Of a stretch of 64,000 bases of DNA, positions 35,096 to 45,904 are shown piece by piece. The stretch comes from Plantago ovata (lineage: Eukaryota > Streptophyta > Magnoliopsida > Lamiales > Plantaginaceae), in contig CM051455.1 in the NCBI GenBank assembly GCA_028274465.1, forward strand, positions 120,007,547-120,071,546. Reading direction: 5' to 3'. The translations under genes and the position numbers were made by a program. The notes beneath the pieces are model-generated. The model worked only from the letters and a program-made list of their open reading frames with translations, ran no database searches and had not been told where the DNA came from. Positions within the stretch are counted from its first letter, which is position 1, and every line of letters begins with the position of its first letter.

Positions 35096-35913
35096 TTGTC
35101 AGAATACTTAACCCTACTACCTGCCAGCCGCAAAAACATATACATACTCTCTGAATTCTCTGAAACCCTACCTTTAACCTTTCTATTCAGGTGTCCTAGC
35201 TTTCACAGAGGTAAGAAGAGAATTATACATACATGCATTTCTCTGTTTTTGTTTCTTTTCTTGCTTTATTTTTGCTGTACAAGGTTAATTACCAGCGGTC
35301 TTTCTATTTTCTTTTGAGCTGAAAGATCAAGTAAACTATACATTTCTGCTTCTGTTTTCGTATTTTCTCATTGATTTTGATGTACATTTTTTGTGATTCT
35401 TATGCTCTTTCAGTGCTGTGTTTGTTTTTTGCTTTCGGCTAGCTATCTAATGCGACACCTGTCTACTCCAGTGGCCTTGCTTTCTCGAATTCAGAGAGGT
35501 AAGAACAGAATTATTATCAAGATCTGACTTTGTTTCTGTAATTCAAGATCTGTCTCTTTGGTGTTGTTGAGTCTTTTGTCTTTCAATAGCAAGCTGCTTG
35601 TGGTTTTCCATTTTCTTTTCACCTAAGATAGAATCGTATCGATTTAATTTGCTGTTTCTTTTTTGTTTGCTTTTTTTTTTTCTTCGGCTTAATTTTGATG
35701 TACAGTTTCTTTCTTTTTTCATTTTATTTTATTTTATTTGGCTCAATCTGCAGTACTATTTCTATTTGCTTTCTGCTCATCGCTATTTATTTTTCAATTT
35801 GCTATAAAATTTTGTTGTGATTTTTCACTGACAAGTGTGTTTGAATCAGATTTCAGGTAGTGTGTTTGTATTCTCTATATCGACCTCAAGAGTGTTCGCT
35901 TTCAGTTTCTGAA
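35096..35913 (+). promoter_or_regulatory. Leader and leader introns of the F-box gene
   Basis: A TATATA sequence lies near 35045. Two splice-donor modules share CAGAGGTAAGAA(G/C)AGAATTA (about 35206 and 35493), and an acceptor TTTCAG lies at about 35850-35855. The relics at 37.9 and 41.9 kb have the same last leader segment before their starts, so it is a family feature. The repeated donor looks like a duplicated leader exon. Confidence 0.5.
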
Positions 35914-37204
35914 ATGGCTGACACAAGGCAATATCCAAGCGCTATTGCTAATTCCGCTGAAACTGTTATTTCAAATGATGATCTTCTCAGCGAAATTTTA
36001 AGCCGGTTGCCAGCCAAACCCTTGTTTCGCTGCAAATTGGTGTCGAAACGCTGGCTCTCTATTATTAGCAGCCGCCAGTTCTGTCTTTTCAGGAACCCGG
36101 CGCCTAATCCCTGCCGTGGTCTGTTCCTTGGCTGCAACCTTGCCTCGGGCTTTCACCCTGTTCGTTGCGATGGGTACAAGTACATTCCGCTGTACCCAGA
36201 CAGTACGCCAGTTTCACACAGACCGTCCCTGGATTTCGGTTTCACCAAATCTCCAGGAACTGTGGACATTTTGAGCTCTTGCAATGGCCTACTGCTGTGT
36301 GGAAGTTCCAAGACATGGAAAATGGTGGACCACGCCCGCGAGGCTGATCTTGATTTGTACGTTTACAATCCCACCACGGGATGCTTTGCCACCCTTCCCC
36401 CGCATATGGCATGCCAGGATCGGCATGGTGCAACATTGGCCTTCGATCCCTTCGAATCTCCACACTATAAAGTTGTATTGGTTAACCGCATCGAGCACGA
36501 TCCATATACCATGGCCCAGCTTCAAATTTACTCATCGGAGACTGGTGTTTGGACCAACGGCGCTGAGATAGGAGGGTCAATGGCAGAGTTATGCAGTGTC
36601 GATTCTAGAGTTGCAGGTGTTTATTGGAATGGTTCCGTCCATTGGCGGAACAATTTCCTGTCCCCTAACTGCAGGTCTGATTCGTTCTTGAGGTACCATG
36701 TTGATCGACTCTGAGGCACACCATTTAATGCCTGCACCGCCTGTCGTAGAAAAACATTGGTGGTTCGATTTTTACTTTGGGGTGTCCTGTGATCACTTGC
36801 ATTTCGTAGAGCCATTTCATTTCGTCCCTCAACTTACTGTATACGAGATGAAGAAGGACTACTCTGAATGGTTCTTGAAGTACCAAGTTGATCTGTCACT
36901 TCCCCTTGCTCCCTATCCCGAGGCGAAACATGTTGATGGTTTTGGTGGAAACTATTACTATTGCTATATTGCGTCTCTTATAATTCGTGGGGATGAGGAT
37001 GACAACCCCACTTTTGTCCTCTTATTTCCGGGCAAAGTCATGAAATACAATCCCGCTGATGGAGTGTTGCAAAAGTTAGATGATATCGGCACTAAAGTGA
37101 AATTCGGCTTTGGGTTTGCGAGAGGTTTACATACAACCAGGGGCGAATCTATGTTGACATCCACCCCGTGCGGCATACGGGTTCAGCTTGGAAAAAAAAC
37201 TTAG
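35914..37204 (+). pseudogene. F-box protein with F-box-associated domain, one frameshift
   Basis: F-box proteins are the substrate adaptors of SCF ubiquitin ligases. I place the start at MADTRQYPS (35914), where leader homology with the paralogues ends. The F-box is ISNDDLLSEILSRLPAKPLF followed by RCKLVSKRWLSII (residues about 27-58). The associated domain follows: LSSCNGLLLCGSS, LYVYNPTTGCFATLPP, FDPFESPHYKVVLVN and IYSSETGVW. The first frame ends at 36713 after SFLRYHVDRL. The conserved sequel (EAHHLMPAPP, FGVSCDHLHFVEP, VYEMKKDYSEWFLKYQVDL) is in the next frame up to TAG 37202-37204. A single-base change near 36705 explains this. The total would be about 430 residues, normal for the family. 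A duplicated F-L-(R/K)-Y-(H/Q)-V-D motif flanks the lesion. Confidence 0.85.
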
Positions 37205-37915
37205 TACTACTAATATTTCAAACATCTATCTTATTACTTTTATTTCATTTTAAGTGTATAGTATCATCTTTAATAATTTTTGTCAATTTTGGTTTTAATG
37301 AGTTAATCCTTTTTATAGTTCATTTGATCCCATAAACTAATTATAAATTATAATAAGTTTTAAATATATCATATTATTAAAATATAAATTTAATAAGCCT
37401 TGTCTTCTCCAATGGTTTTAAAAATATTATTTTATTACTTGTATAATTTAAAATTAATTTGTACTTAAGGTAGTTCCTGAAAAAATCAATAAAAACAAAG
37501 CATTCAGCTTCTTTATGGACAAGGGAAGTTAATTTCTCGACTTAAATGTAATGGCATGCGAGATTTTTGTTTTGAAAACCTTCTATCGACAAAATCTTTT
37601 TACTTTAGCTAAGGTCGGCACACGGGGTATTATAAAATCCTAGCTTCGCCCCTGCATACAACGTTCCTCATGATCATGGATCTGATTACATCGAGTCCAT
37701 CTGCAATGTTTAGTGGTGTTGTGCCTGTCTGATAGCTTTGTATTGAGTTTGCAGCTCTCCTTTTTATATTGGCCAAAGCGCCTATGTTATGGTATATGTT
37801 AAAATTTGTTTTCTTGAAACCAAGAGCCATATAGTTCATGTGTAGTTAGTAACTGGCAACTTTTAATATTTTACAATGTGTTGTCACACTTTGGTTTGAT
37901 TTTTTACTCACAAGA
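37205..37915. other. Intergenic, AT-rich
   Basis: No gene is recognised. Short ORFs only (37630-37839 minus). Confidence 0.4.
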
Positions 37916-37917
37916 GT

Positions 37918-38150
37918 GATTTAATCTAATTTCAGGTAGTGTATTTGTACTCTCAACAGTGTTTGTGCTTGCTTTCAGTTTCTGAACAGGCTGTCAGAAG
38001 GGAAAAATCCAACCGCTAGTACCAATGCTGGTGAAATTGTTGCTTCGATTGAGGATCTTCTCACTGAAATTCTACTCCGGTTGCCTATCAAACCCCTGTT
38101 AGGCTTCAATTACTGGTATCTAAACACTGGTTTTTCTCCCATTAGCGGTG
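37918..38150 (+). pseudogene. F-box gene relic, plus copy
   Basis: It carries the family leader end (TTTCAGGTAGTGTATTTGTA), loses the ATG, then reads SIEDLLTEILLRLPIKPLL and a degenerate continuation to a stop at about 38154. Only the leader and F-box region remain. It is the inverted partner of the copy that follows. Confidence 0.75.
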
Positions 38151-38303
38151 TTTAGAGACTAATTTGGAGCGCAACAGGGGTTTAACTGGCAACTGGCATA
38201 GAATTTCAGAGAGAACCAATCGAAGCGACAATTTCAGCGTCATAACTACAAGCGCTTGGAATTTCCCTTCAGTGACTCCTGTCACCCATTTCAGAAACCG
38301 AAA
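38141..38303 (-). pseudogene. F-box gene relic, minus copy (split by hAT and Athila insertions)
   Basis: On minus, after a leader end and ATGGGTGACAGG (start at 38289), the sequence soon loses frame, then reads LSEILCQLPVKPLLRSKLVS. It is homologous to 37918-38150 in opposite orientation, and the two meet at a small palindrome near 38141-38160. Its leader continues on the far side of the hAT (41856-41960). Its upstream region should then continue beyond the Athila-like element, at 62745. Confidence 0.75.
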
Positions 38304-38405
38304 GCAAGCACCAGTGGCGAACGCAGGAAATGAAGTCAGGGGGAGCACAATTTATATAGACTAACATAATAAATAAAAGATTAGATTGGCCATACTTTGG
38401 AATTT

Positions 38406-40877
38406 CTATAATTGACCGCGGCGATTGTCCATACTTTGGAATTTCTGAATGATAGCTTCGTTTTCTACACCATTGAATATATCTTTTTCAAGATAAACCA
38501 CTAAATTATCATTCATCCATTCATCGCCCATTCGGTTGCGCAACCGATTCTTTATAATGTTCATAGCAGAGAAAGCTCTTTCCACGGTAGCAGTCGCAAC
38601 TGGCAAAATTAACGCTAACTTTATAAGCCGGTAAACCAATGGGTAAGCCCTATCTCTTCTTGTCTCGACCATTATTTGTGAAATATCACCAATCCCTTTC
38701 ATAGAAGATGCGTCAAAATGTTCAGTCATATCCACTTTGAAATTCTCAAGATGGTCCAACAATGCTAGAAGCTCAATCTCAATAAAGTCTTTTGGATAAA
38801 ATTCAGCTAACCGAACTAACTTATTTTTGTCAAAAGCTCTAAAAGAGTCATGTGGGTCCAAACAAGCAACACAAAGCAACAATTCAGTGTTTACCTCATT
38901 GAATCGGTTATTCAGCTCAGCTAACTGCAAATCCAAAACAGTGTTATATACCTCTACACGATACCGGTGCGAGTTTGTCATCTCTTCAGCTCCCCGTTTC
39001 GGTCTTTTAACACCTACATAAGCTTCATCCATATCAGGAACCTCAATTTTGTGTTTTACACAAAAAGCAGACACATCTTGTACCAATTCAACCCATCCAT
39101 TCTCTCTCATATCTTGAAGACGTCTCTTAGAAACATCTACAAGATTCATGGCATTTACAATATCTTGATCTTTTCGTTGTAAAGCTATGCATAATTCATT
39201 TGTTATTCCCAATATCGATTTCATTAAGTGCACATCAAAGGCAAAGTCAAAACTTTTCATATCTCTAAGCAAACGTGATGCTTCGCCTCTTTGACTATAT
39301 AGTACTCCATCGTCAACAATCACATCCAGAACTTCAATTGTAGAAGTAAACAAATGAATCAAACTTAAAATCGTGCCATAGTGAGAGCTCCACCGGGTAT
39401 CAGAAGGACGAACGACAGTGCGTTCTTGATTTAATCCACGTCCACTAGCAATCTCATCATTTTCTAAGGCCTCAACAATTTGTGCAGCTTGTTTTTCTCG
39501 TAGAATATCCTTTCGCTTACATGAGCCCCCAACCACAGTAACCACATTCGTAGTCAACACAAACAATTCACAAATGCGCACATGCTTCTTTGCCACAGCT
39601 ACAAGCGCAAGCTGAAGCTGATGTGCGAAACAATGCACATAGTATGCAGATTCATTTTCTTGCAAAATAAGTGCTTTCAATCCATTAAACTCACCTCGCA
39701 TATTACTTGCCCCGTCATAACCTTGTCCACGCAACATAGATATGCTTAAACCATGAGAAGTAAGTAGTTCTTGGAGTGCAACTTTGAGTGTTTTAGAACT
39801 TGTAGACTCAACATGCTTAAACCCTAAAGTCCTCTCAAGCACACGACCTTTTTTGTCTACAAATCTCAATATGACAGCCATTTGCTCCTTTGTTGATACA
39901 TCACGAGAATCATCAAGAAGCACACAAAAAAAATCACCACCCAACTCTTCAATAATAGCTTTACTTGTTTCAAAAGCACAAGCTCTAACAATATCTTTTT
40001 GGATGCGAGAAGATGTTAGTTGGAGATTTCCTGGAGCGTTCTTAAAGACGACATTTCTTACACCTTCATTATGGTCTGCAAGGAATTTCAGGAGTTCCAA
40101 AAAATTCCCTTGATTTGTTGACCCTTCAGATTCATCATGACCACGGAAAGCAAGCCCTTGCCTTAGAAGCCACTTAATACAATCAATGACAGCAGTAAGT
40201 TGAGCCCTGTAATTCTTTTTTGCTTCATCTGTCATTTTAACAATAACAGTCTCTATGTGTTGCTTTTGATTAAGTAAATCCTTGCACATGTTGAAACATT
40301 GGTCATGAATACTACCAAGATCTCCCTCATGCTTACGAAGTTTGACTCTCTTACTCCAATCAGTAAAACCTTCTGTAACAAATATTTTCCCACCTCCTTG
40401 TTGCCCCACATCATTTTTGAATAAATAACAATAAAGACAATATGCAGAATACTCCTCTATACTATATTCTAACCAGCCAAAATCATTAAACCATTCATGA
40501 TTAAACCTTCGCATTTTTCCATATATATTTCTTTGAGGGAAATCATTTAGTTTAGGTTGACAAGGCCCTTCAGAATAATATTTTCTACGCACCTGTTCAC
40601 GAATGTCCGGATGATAATAAGTAATTGGAGGTCGTTTTCCAGGATCGGATGGAAGTATGGGGAAGCCAGAATCGTCATAGATTATCTCTGGCTCCGGCAA
40701 AGTAGGGTCACTATGGTGGGTCTTGTGCAAATCAGCTTCTGCACTCACTTGAGGACTCACATTTGCAGCTTCTGCATTCACCTGAGGACTCACATTCACA
40801 TTCGCAGCTTCTGCATTCACTTGAGGAATCATTGGTAAATGTGGATTTTTATCAACCTTTTGAAAGTACTTCTTCAT
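38406..40877 (-). CDS. hAT transposase (TTF zinc finger, DUF4371, hAT dimerisation)
   Basis: An intact 823-codon ORF starts MKKYFQKVDK. The N-terminus has a short in-frame repeat (PQVNAEAANV, residues about 19-45). A TTF-type zinc finger spans about residues 100-165 (WFNDFGWLEYS, AYCLYCYLF). The catalytic acidic residues are expected at LLDDSRDVS (about 320), GYDGASNMRG (about 388) and VERAFSAM (about 766). CFAHQLQLAL, the C/H motif of this group, follows the second. The C-terminal dimerisation block is LILPVATATVERAFSAM with NLVVYLEKDIF. The length is typical of ZMYM-like plant hAT transposases. The enzyme would excise and insert hAT elements with 8-bp duplications. An upstream direct repeat (about 41049-41099 and 41151-41206) lies in the probable promoter or leader. 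Confidence 0.93.
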   Translation of the reverse strand: MKKYFQKVDKNPHLPMIPQVNAEAANVNVSPQVNAEAANVSPQVSAEADLHKTHHSDPTLPEPEIIYDDSGFPILPSDPGKRPPITYYHPDIREQVRRKYYSEGPCQPKLNDFPQRNIYGKMRRFNHEWFNDFGWLEYSIEEYSAYCLYCYLFKNDVGQQGGGKIFVTEGFTDWSKRVKLRKHEGDLGSIHDQCFNMCKDLLNQKQHIETVIVKMTDEAKKNYRAQLTAVIDCIKWLLRQGLAFRGHDESEGSTNQGNFLELLKFLADHNEGVRNVVFKNAPGNLQLTSSRIQKDIVRACAFETSKAIIEELGGDFFCVLLDDSRDVSTKEQMAVILRFVDKKGRVLERTLGFKHVESTSSKTLKVALQELLTSHGLSISMLRGQGYDGASNMRGEFNGLKALILQENESAYYVHCFAHQLQLALVAVAKKHVRICELFVLTTNVVTVVGGSCKRKDILREKQAAQIVEALENDEIASGRGLNQERTVVRPSDTRWSSHYGTILSLIHLFTSTIEVLDVIVDDGVLYSQRGEASRLLRDMKSFDFAFDVHLMKSILGITNELCIALQRKDQDIVNAMNLVDVSKRRLQDMRENGWVELVQDVSAFCVKHKIEVPDMDEAYVGVKRPKRGAEEMTNSHRYRVEVYNTVLDLQLAELNNRFNEVNTELLLCVACLDPHDSFRAFDKNKLVRLAEFYPKDFIEIELLALLDHLENFKVDMTEHFDASSMKGIGDISQIMVETRRDRAYPLVYRLIKLALILPVATATVERAFSAMNIIKNRLRNRMGDEWMNDNLVVYLEKDIFNGVENEAIIQKFQSMDNRRGQL

Positions 40878-41048
40878 ATCTATCTATACAAAATAGAGAA
40901 ACATTGCATTAGAATAACTTTACATGAATATAATAATGATAACAATAATAATACTCTTCACAAAAATAATACTAGTACTATGAAATTATTGCTTCATAAA
41001 GTGACAAAATCAAAATAAATATCCATGTCTCCATCCAACAACACCACG

Positions 41049-41206
41049 TGACTCTCCTCAAGTCCTCATCCAATTCATTCATTCCCCTAAATCTAGCATA
41101 AAGTGTAATAAAAAGGATATCATCATCATTCATTCTGCATTCATCACACATGACTCTCCTCAGTCCTCAAGTCCTCATCCAATTCATTCATTCCCCTAAA
41201 TCTAGC
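41049..41206 (+). repeat. ~50-bp direct repeat upstream of the hAT transposase
   Basis: TGACTCTCCTCA, then AGTCCTCATCCAATTCATTC and CCCCTAAATCTAGCA, occurs at about 41049 and again at 41151, with a short extra insertion in the second. Subterminal repeats are common in hAT elements, but there are only two copies here. Confidence 0.7.
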
Positions 41207-41960
41207 AAAAGATATCATCATCATTCTGCATTCATCACAACAGAGCCATCATTCATTTCTCCACCAGCAAAGAGCCAGTTCTTCATCGGTCCCAACAACG
41301 ACGAGCTTGAACGCGCTCAAGCACGCGCACGCCGTGCTACCGGCACAAGCAATTTCCGTGACCCTGCGTCAACGTCACCACCGTGCTTGGAGAAGAGTTA
41401 GAATTCACAGTTCACAGCTTGAAGACTTGAAGCCACGGGTGGAATTTGAGGTAAAAGAGGTTTAATGTATCAAAATCTAGTATTTCTATTGTTGGGTTTC
41501 AATTATAAAGAAATTTAATGATTTAATCTAGGGTTTATACTTTTCGCAGAAATCAAATTTAGGAATTAGGAATTTCTTACCAATTGATGCTTCTTGCTGT
41601 TGAAGTTTCGCCCAAATCGAAGAACAACTTCAAACGCCGAGAAGTTTGTGATTGGGAATTGCGAGCGGCGGCCGGCGAGAGAGATTCTGAGATTCTGGAT
41701 ATCTTTCTCTCTTCTTCTCTGTACGATTGAAGGTCAAAATATAATTTTTTATTTATAAATTAAATACCAGGGGTATAATAGTAATTTCGCCGGAAAAATC
41801 CAGGGGCAGCAACGGCTGCCCCTTGCGCCTCTGTGCGCTCGCCCCTGGCAAGCACAAACACTCCTAAGATATAGTAGAGAATACAAGCACACCACCTGAA
41901 ATCAGATCCGAACACTTTGTTGTTGTGAAAAATCACACTAAGTGTTACAAGCTAAATAAC

Positions 41961-43371
41961 TGATGAACGTATTTTTGACGCGTTCATCTTGTCTTTTTTG
42001 CCTTCCTTTGCTATCTTTTAGCCTAGTTTTTTGGTTAGTTTTGTAGAATAGTGTCACGTTTTGTGTTTTCTGCATTTTCAGGCACTTAGGTACGAAACGG
42101 CGTTTTTGGAGCTAAAAACGAGCCTTTTTTATGGAAAAGATGGCCCCGTTGAAGTTCCCCAATCTCCGTGGCTTGTTCGTGAGTGTCTGAGCCCCAATAA
42201 GTGCCGAGAAGGACGAGCCCAAGGCACCCGAGGGCCGTTCGTGGACAAAAGATCGAGTTTCGAGGCCAAAATCTGCCCAGGAGGCAAGCCCCCCGCTTGG
42301 AAATGGTGAAGCTGGACGCTTGGAATTGTAGTAGAAATTCAAAGGAGGATCAGGTCCCAAGCGCTTCGCTTGGAACTCCCCAAGCGAAGCGCTTGGCCAA
42401 GCGGTCCGCTTGGCTCTGCCCAAGCGGCCCGCTTGGCAGCCGTTACGTTTTCGGATTTTGTCTTCATTACTTGACTTGGAGTTACTTTTCTCATATTCTG
42501 AACATTGGAGACGAGTTTTGGACAGCCCTAAGCCCCAAAAACTCATAGAAACTCATAGATTCATTGTACTTTAGCTTGGAATTCGAGATTTGGATTGGAA
42601 TTCATCCTTGTAATCATCTACGGAGAGGTTTTCTTTGATTTCCACCGATTAGTGACAGCTTTGGTGGTAACTTGTATCACTCTCTTGGCTAGTAGTTTGA
42701 TTTGATGTATTCTGAATATTATTCATATGAATTGATGTCTATGTTGATGATTATGAGTAGCTAAATCCTTTGTGTTGGTGGTAGAATGTAGAATTATGCA
42801 TGTTATGGATTATGGTTATGCTTACATGAGGTTGTGATTCAATCTTGCTGCAAATTACTTCATATGATTCGTAGTTGCCTATAAAATATATTCAAGTAGA
42901 GTATGTGACAAACTCGTTGGTCAATGAAAGTTATAGGATTGTATGTTAGTGATTTGCAGCATGCTAGATAAATGGTGTTAGTGGCAAACACCTCTAAATT
43001 ATTGATAGTGATCTTTCATGATGTGTGTCTTGAAAGTTACCTAGACAAGTTGCTTAGCAGACTTAGTTGAAGGTTTTACGCACTGAACTTGTGAGCATAT
43101 TCGTAATCCATGCATGTGTATTCGATTTCTACCACCGACCGTTTTCCAAACTAGTTTACAAAACTCTTGATTTCTCACTTGCTTTGTTCAAACATCTTTC
43201 TCAAACTCATCGTCTTGTTGACTGAAATAGCTAGCAAAAACCTTGATCAAAGCCACGTTAGGTCCCGAGAGAACGACACTCGGGGACAACTTGCCATTGC
43301 ACTCTGTTTGTGTAGTGAAAGGTGTTCTTTGGCTTTTAAACAAATTTAATTGGTGAAAAAACGACTCATCA
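41961..43371 (+). repeat. Family-2 5' LTR (1411 bp)
   Basis: It carries four CCAAGCG-N3-CGCTTGG palindromes at 42357-42436. It is 23 bp longer than the 3' LTR, exactly one palindrome plus its 6-bp spacer. No clear TATA box was found after the array. Confidence 0.95.
42357..42436. repeat. Palindrome array in the 5' LTR (4 units)
   Basis: Perfect 17-bp units CCAAGCG-N3-CGCTTGG lie at 42357, 42380, 42397 and 42420, with centres CTT, AAG, GTC and GCC. Degenerate half-units precede them (42286-42324). The arms are invariant while the centre varies. Confidence 0.97.
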
Positions 43372-43374
43372 ATT

Positions 43375-43392
43375 TGGCGCCGTTGCCGGGGA
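43375..43392 (+). other. Primer-binding site, tRNA-Asp type
   Basis: TGGCGCCGTTGCCGGGGA starts three bases after the 5' LTR. It is identical to the site of the family-1 element. Confidence 0.92.
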
Positions 43393-43514
43393 CTTAACTC
43401 CTTTGGTTGGTGTTTTTGTTTGGTTTTTTTCAGCCAACATCTCTTCTTTGTCTCATTTCTGTTTTTGTTTCTTTTTGCTTGGGATACTCACTATCTTGTA
43501 TTTCAGGTGTGTGT

Positions 43515-43835
43515 ATGCCTAGAACCCGAACGAGTGGGCCTAACGTTGAACCTTACATAGACGAGATCGATCGCTTGTATCGGAGGAGAAGAAGGAATCT
43601 CAATTCTCAGTTTGAAAGGGTAGCATCTAGAGCTTCCACATCTGGAAGTAGAGAAGAATCTTTCTCACATCTCTCTGAACCAATTCTTGAGTCGGTTTTC
43701 GTGGAAGGTGAAATGGCGGAGCAACCTATTCGTTCACTCACCAAGCCAACGGTTGGGGCTAGAGGACCAGCTATTGTACTCAATGATGCCACTAGGAACT
43801 TGGAGATAAAGAACCACATGTTCCAACAACTTCCC
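43515..43835 (+). pseudogene. gag N-terminal part, cut by the Copia insertion
   Basis: It starts MPRTRTSGPNVEPYIDEIDR and reads 107 codons to FQQLP, where the Copia element interrupts it. The same reading resumes after the Copia as FYGMANEDV. An Arg-rich segment RLYRRRRRN lies near residue 20. The homologous family-1 gag has a shorter N-terminus. Confidence 0.85.
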
Positions 43836-45890
43836 TGTAAGAAAATATGGTCAGAGTTACCCCTAGGGTACGCAGCGGAATTTCAAAAATTTTCTTAACA
43901 TACAGGTTAATTGATTATGCATATGTCGTATATATATAAACACGTCAATTAGAAGACTAACCTTACTTCCAAAGCAGCTTCCAAGTCTTCGTAATATTCC
44001 GGTGTATCTTCTCCTTCGTCGAAGTCGAAGATATCTACAATACTCCGTATATCTGCAAGACAATAAGAGTTAGTTTCCAGCTCCTAGAACCTCAACCTTG
44101 GTATCCACGGATGAACAGCCTATCGAAAGAATGCTAGGATATTTTTTGTGTGACCAAGAAGACGGGGCGGCGATTCCTCCGGCAGAGGTGGCGCGCGCGG
44201 TGGCTAAAGTAGGAGGGGAGAGCTTTTATTTTCTCTAAGAAAACTGGGTAGAATAACTGTGTGCAAAACTGTATCCAAAGTTCTCTAATAGTCTATAGAA
44301 GCCTAAAGCATAAGCAATTAGACTTCGTAAAGGAATAAGAATCTAATTCTTATCGCACAAGGAAACCAATATCAAGTCTAGATTCATTCCCAATCAAATT
44401 AAAACTCAATAAGGAAAATCTAACTTATCCCTTGGACTTCTAATAGAGGAAGGAGTCGAACTCCTTCCCCTACTCTATCCATGCGCGCGCGCGCTCCCTA
44501 GGGACAGTAGGTGGGTCCCAATTTTGGGACCCACTTATAGTTCTAAGACAATTCAAACTCCAAATAGATTTTGCCCAAGTGCATATGTTAATTCTAAATT
44601 AACATATCCTTTCTAATCAAACGTCCATTATATTTCCAAAATATAATCTTAATTGTATTTACATAAAATACAATTAATTAGCCAATTCAATTAATAATTC
44701 CAAATCATTAATTGAGCCACCAAATACTATAATTAATTCCAAATCAATTATAATCCATCAATCACAATTAATTCCAAATTAATTGCGATTCCATCTTCAA
44801 GGATATTCTGGTAGACTGAATCACCACATAGTGTGACCCATAGGGCCTCATCGTATTAAGCAAGTCCTAGACTAGGCAACATGGAATTCCTAGACGGTTC
44901 CATTTGCAATATTAATACGTGAGGACGTTTGAGAGGTTTCTCAAAGCTAACCCTTTCGTTGCGAAGCCTGTTGCGCTCAACGCGGCGATGGTAACGTCCA
45001 TTCATCTGACTTGCTCGAATGTATCTAGGATCGATGAAGTGTCTATCCCAATAATACATCCTTGGGCGTCTAAGGGAGTTGCTTGGTTAAGATATACTTA
45101 TGACCATCATAATATATCATTTGCACTGGCCAGTGACTTTACCAACACAACTATGCAGACTATGAGCAGTGCTCTCCTGTGCTACACTTGAGAGATGAAT
45201 CCTTCACAGAATCACTTATCACCCCCATTTGTATTTAGCCATAATCCTGGATCGTGTCTTAGGTCAACTGCTTATTCAGAGCTGACATCGACGGGTCCAC
45301 CAAGGATATGGGGCAACAAATGTGATGATAAAGTCTTGTAAGTACAAAGGACGAATGGCATCAGCTCGACAATTCACCGGTTCTCATAGGCACTTCGGTG
45401 TAGAGTATACATCAATGGGAGTGTCCGGTGGGTACTTCTAGTGTTCGATAAAGCTTCTTCGAACAACTATGCGCAGTTATGGGAACGTTTCTCGATTGTC
45501 CAACAATCCGTTCCGTGGCCGTGGGATCGGCTCACACTTGCTCCAACAAGTATAACCTCCACGCATACTAGTCTTGTCTGGTTCATTCAGACCCCCACAC
45601 CCGAGATGAACCTCGACTAGGGAGAGTTTGGGATAGATGATAACTCACATAGCTCCCACTATCTGTGTGATCGGTCATCTATCCGAGGGGACATGTTTAA
45701 TATCAATACAGACAGTAATAAAGATATGACATGCTGCAGCCTGGTGTATATAAATATGAAAGCGATACTCAATAGTAAAATGCAACAAACATGTATTATA
45801 TTACGTTGACCTGTGTAATAGTACATATATGCCCTCTATAAGGGCACCATGCCCCTAGTAAGGACTGTCTCTAGGACATATACACTATCA
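43836..45890 (-). repeat. Copia 3' LTR (2055 bp)
   Basis: It shows scattered differences from the right LTR. It includes TGGGTCCCAATTTTGGGACC, nearly a full palindrome, a (GC)n run, and an AT-rich block of AATTAATTCCAAAT repeats. The right LTR has a 14-bp TA-rich insertion (about 51921-51935) that is absent here. Confidence 0.93.
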
Positions 45891-45904
45891 ATCTCCCACT
45901 TGGA

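Larger units (their letters stand above)
38312..41847 (-). mobile_element. hAT DNA transposon, complete and apparently autonomous
   Basis: The terminal inverted repeats are CAGTGGCGAACGCAGG at 38312 and, in reverse, CAGGGGCGAGCGCACA ending at 41847. The 8-bp target duplication GCAAGCAC is perfect (38304-38311 and 41848-41855). The element carries one uninterrupted transposase ORF. Intact ends, exact duplication and an open frame suggest recent or ongoing activity. Confidence 0.95.

Noticed and set aside
36698..37204. Separate gene downstream of the F-box ORF
   Set aside because: Its sequence is the normal C-terminal part of the F-box-associated domain in another frame. A frameshift in one gene is simpler.
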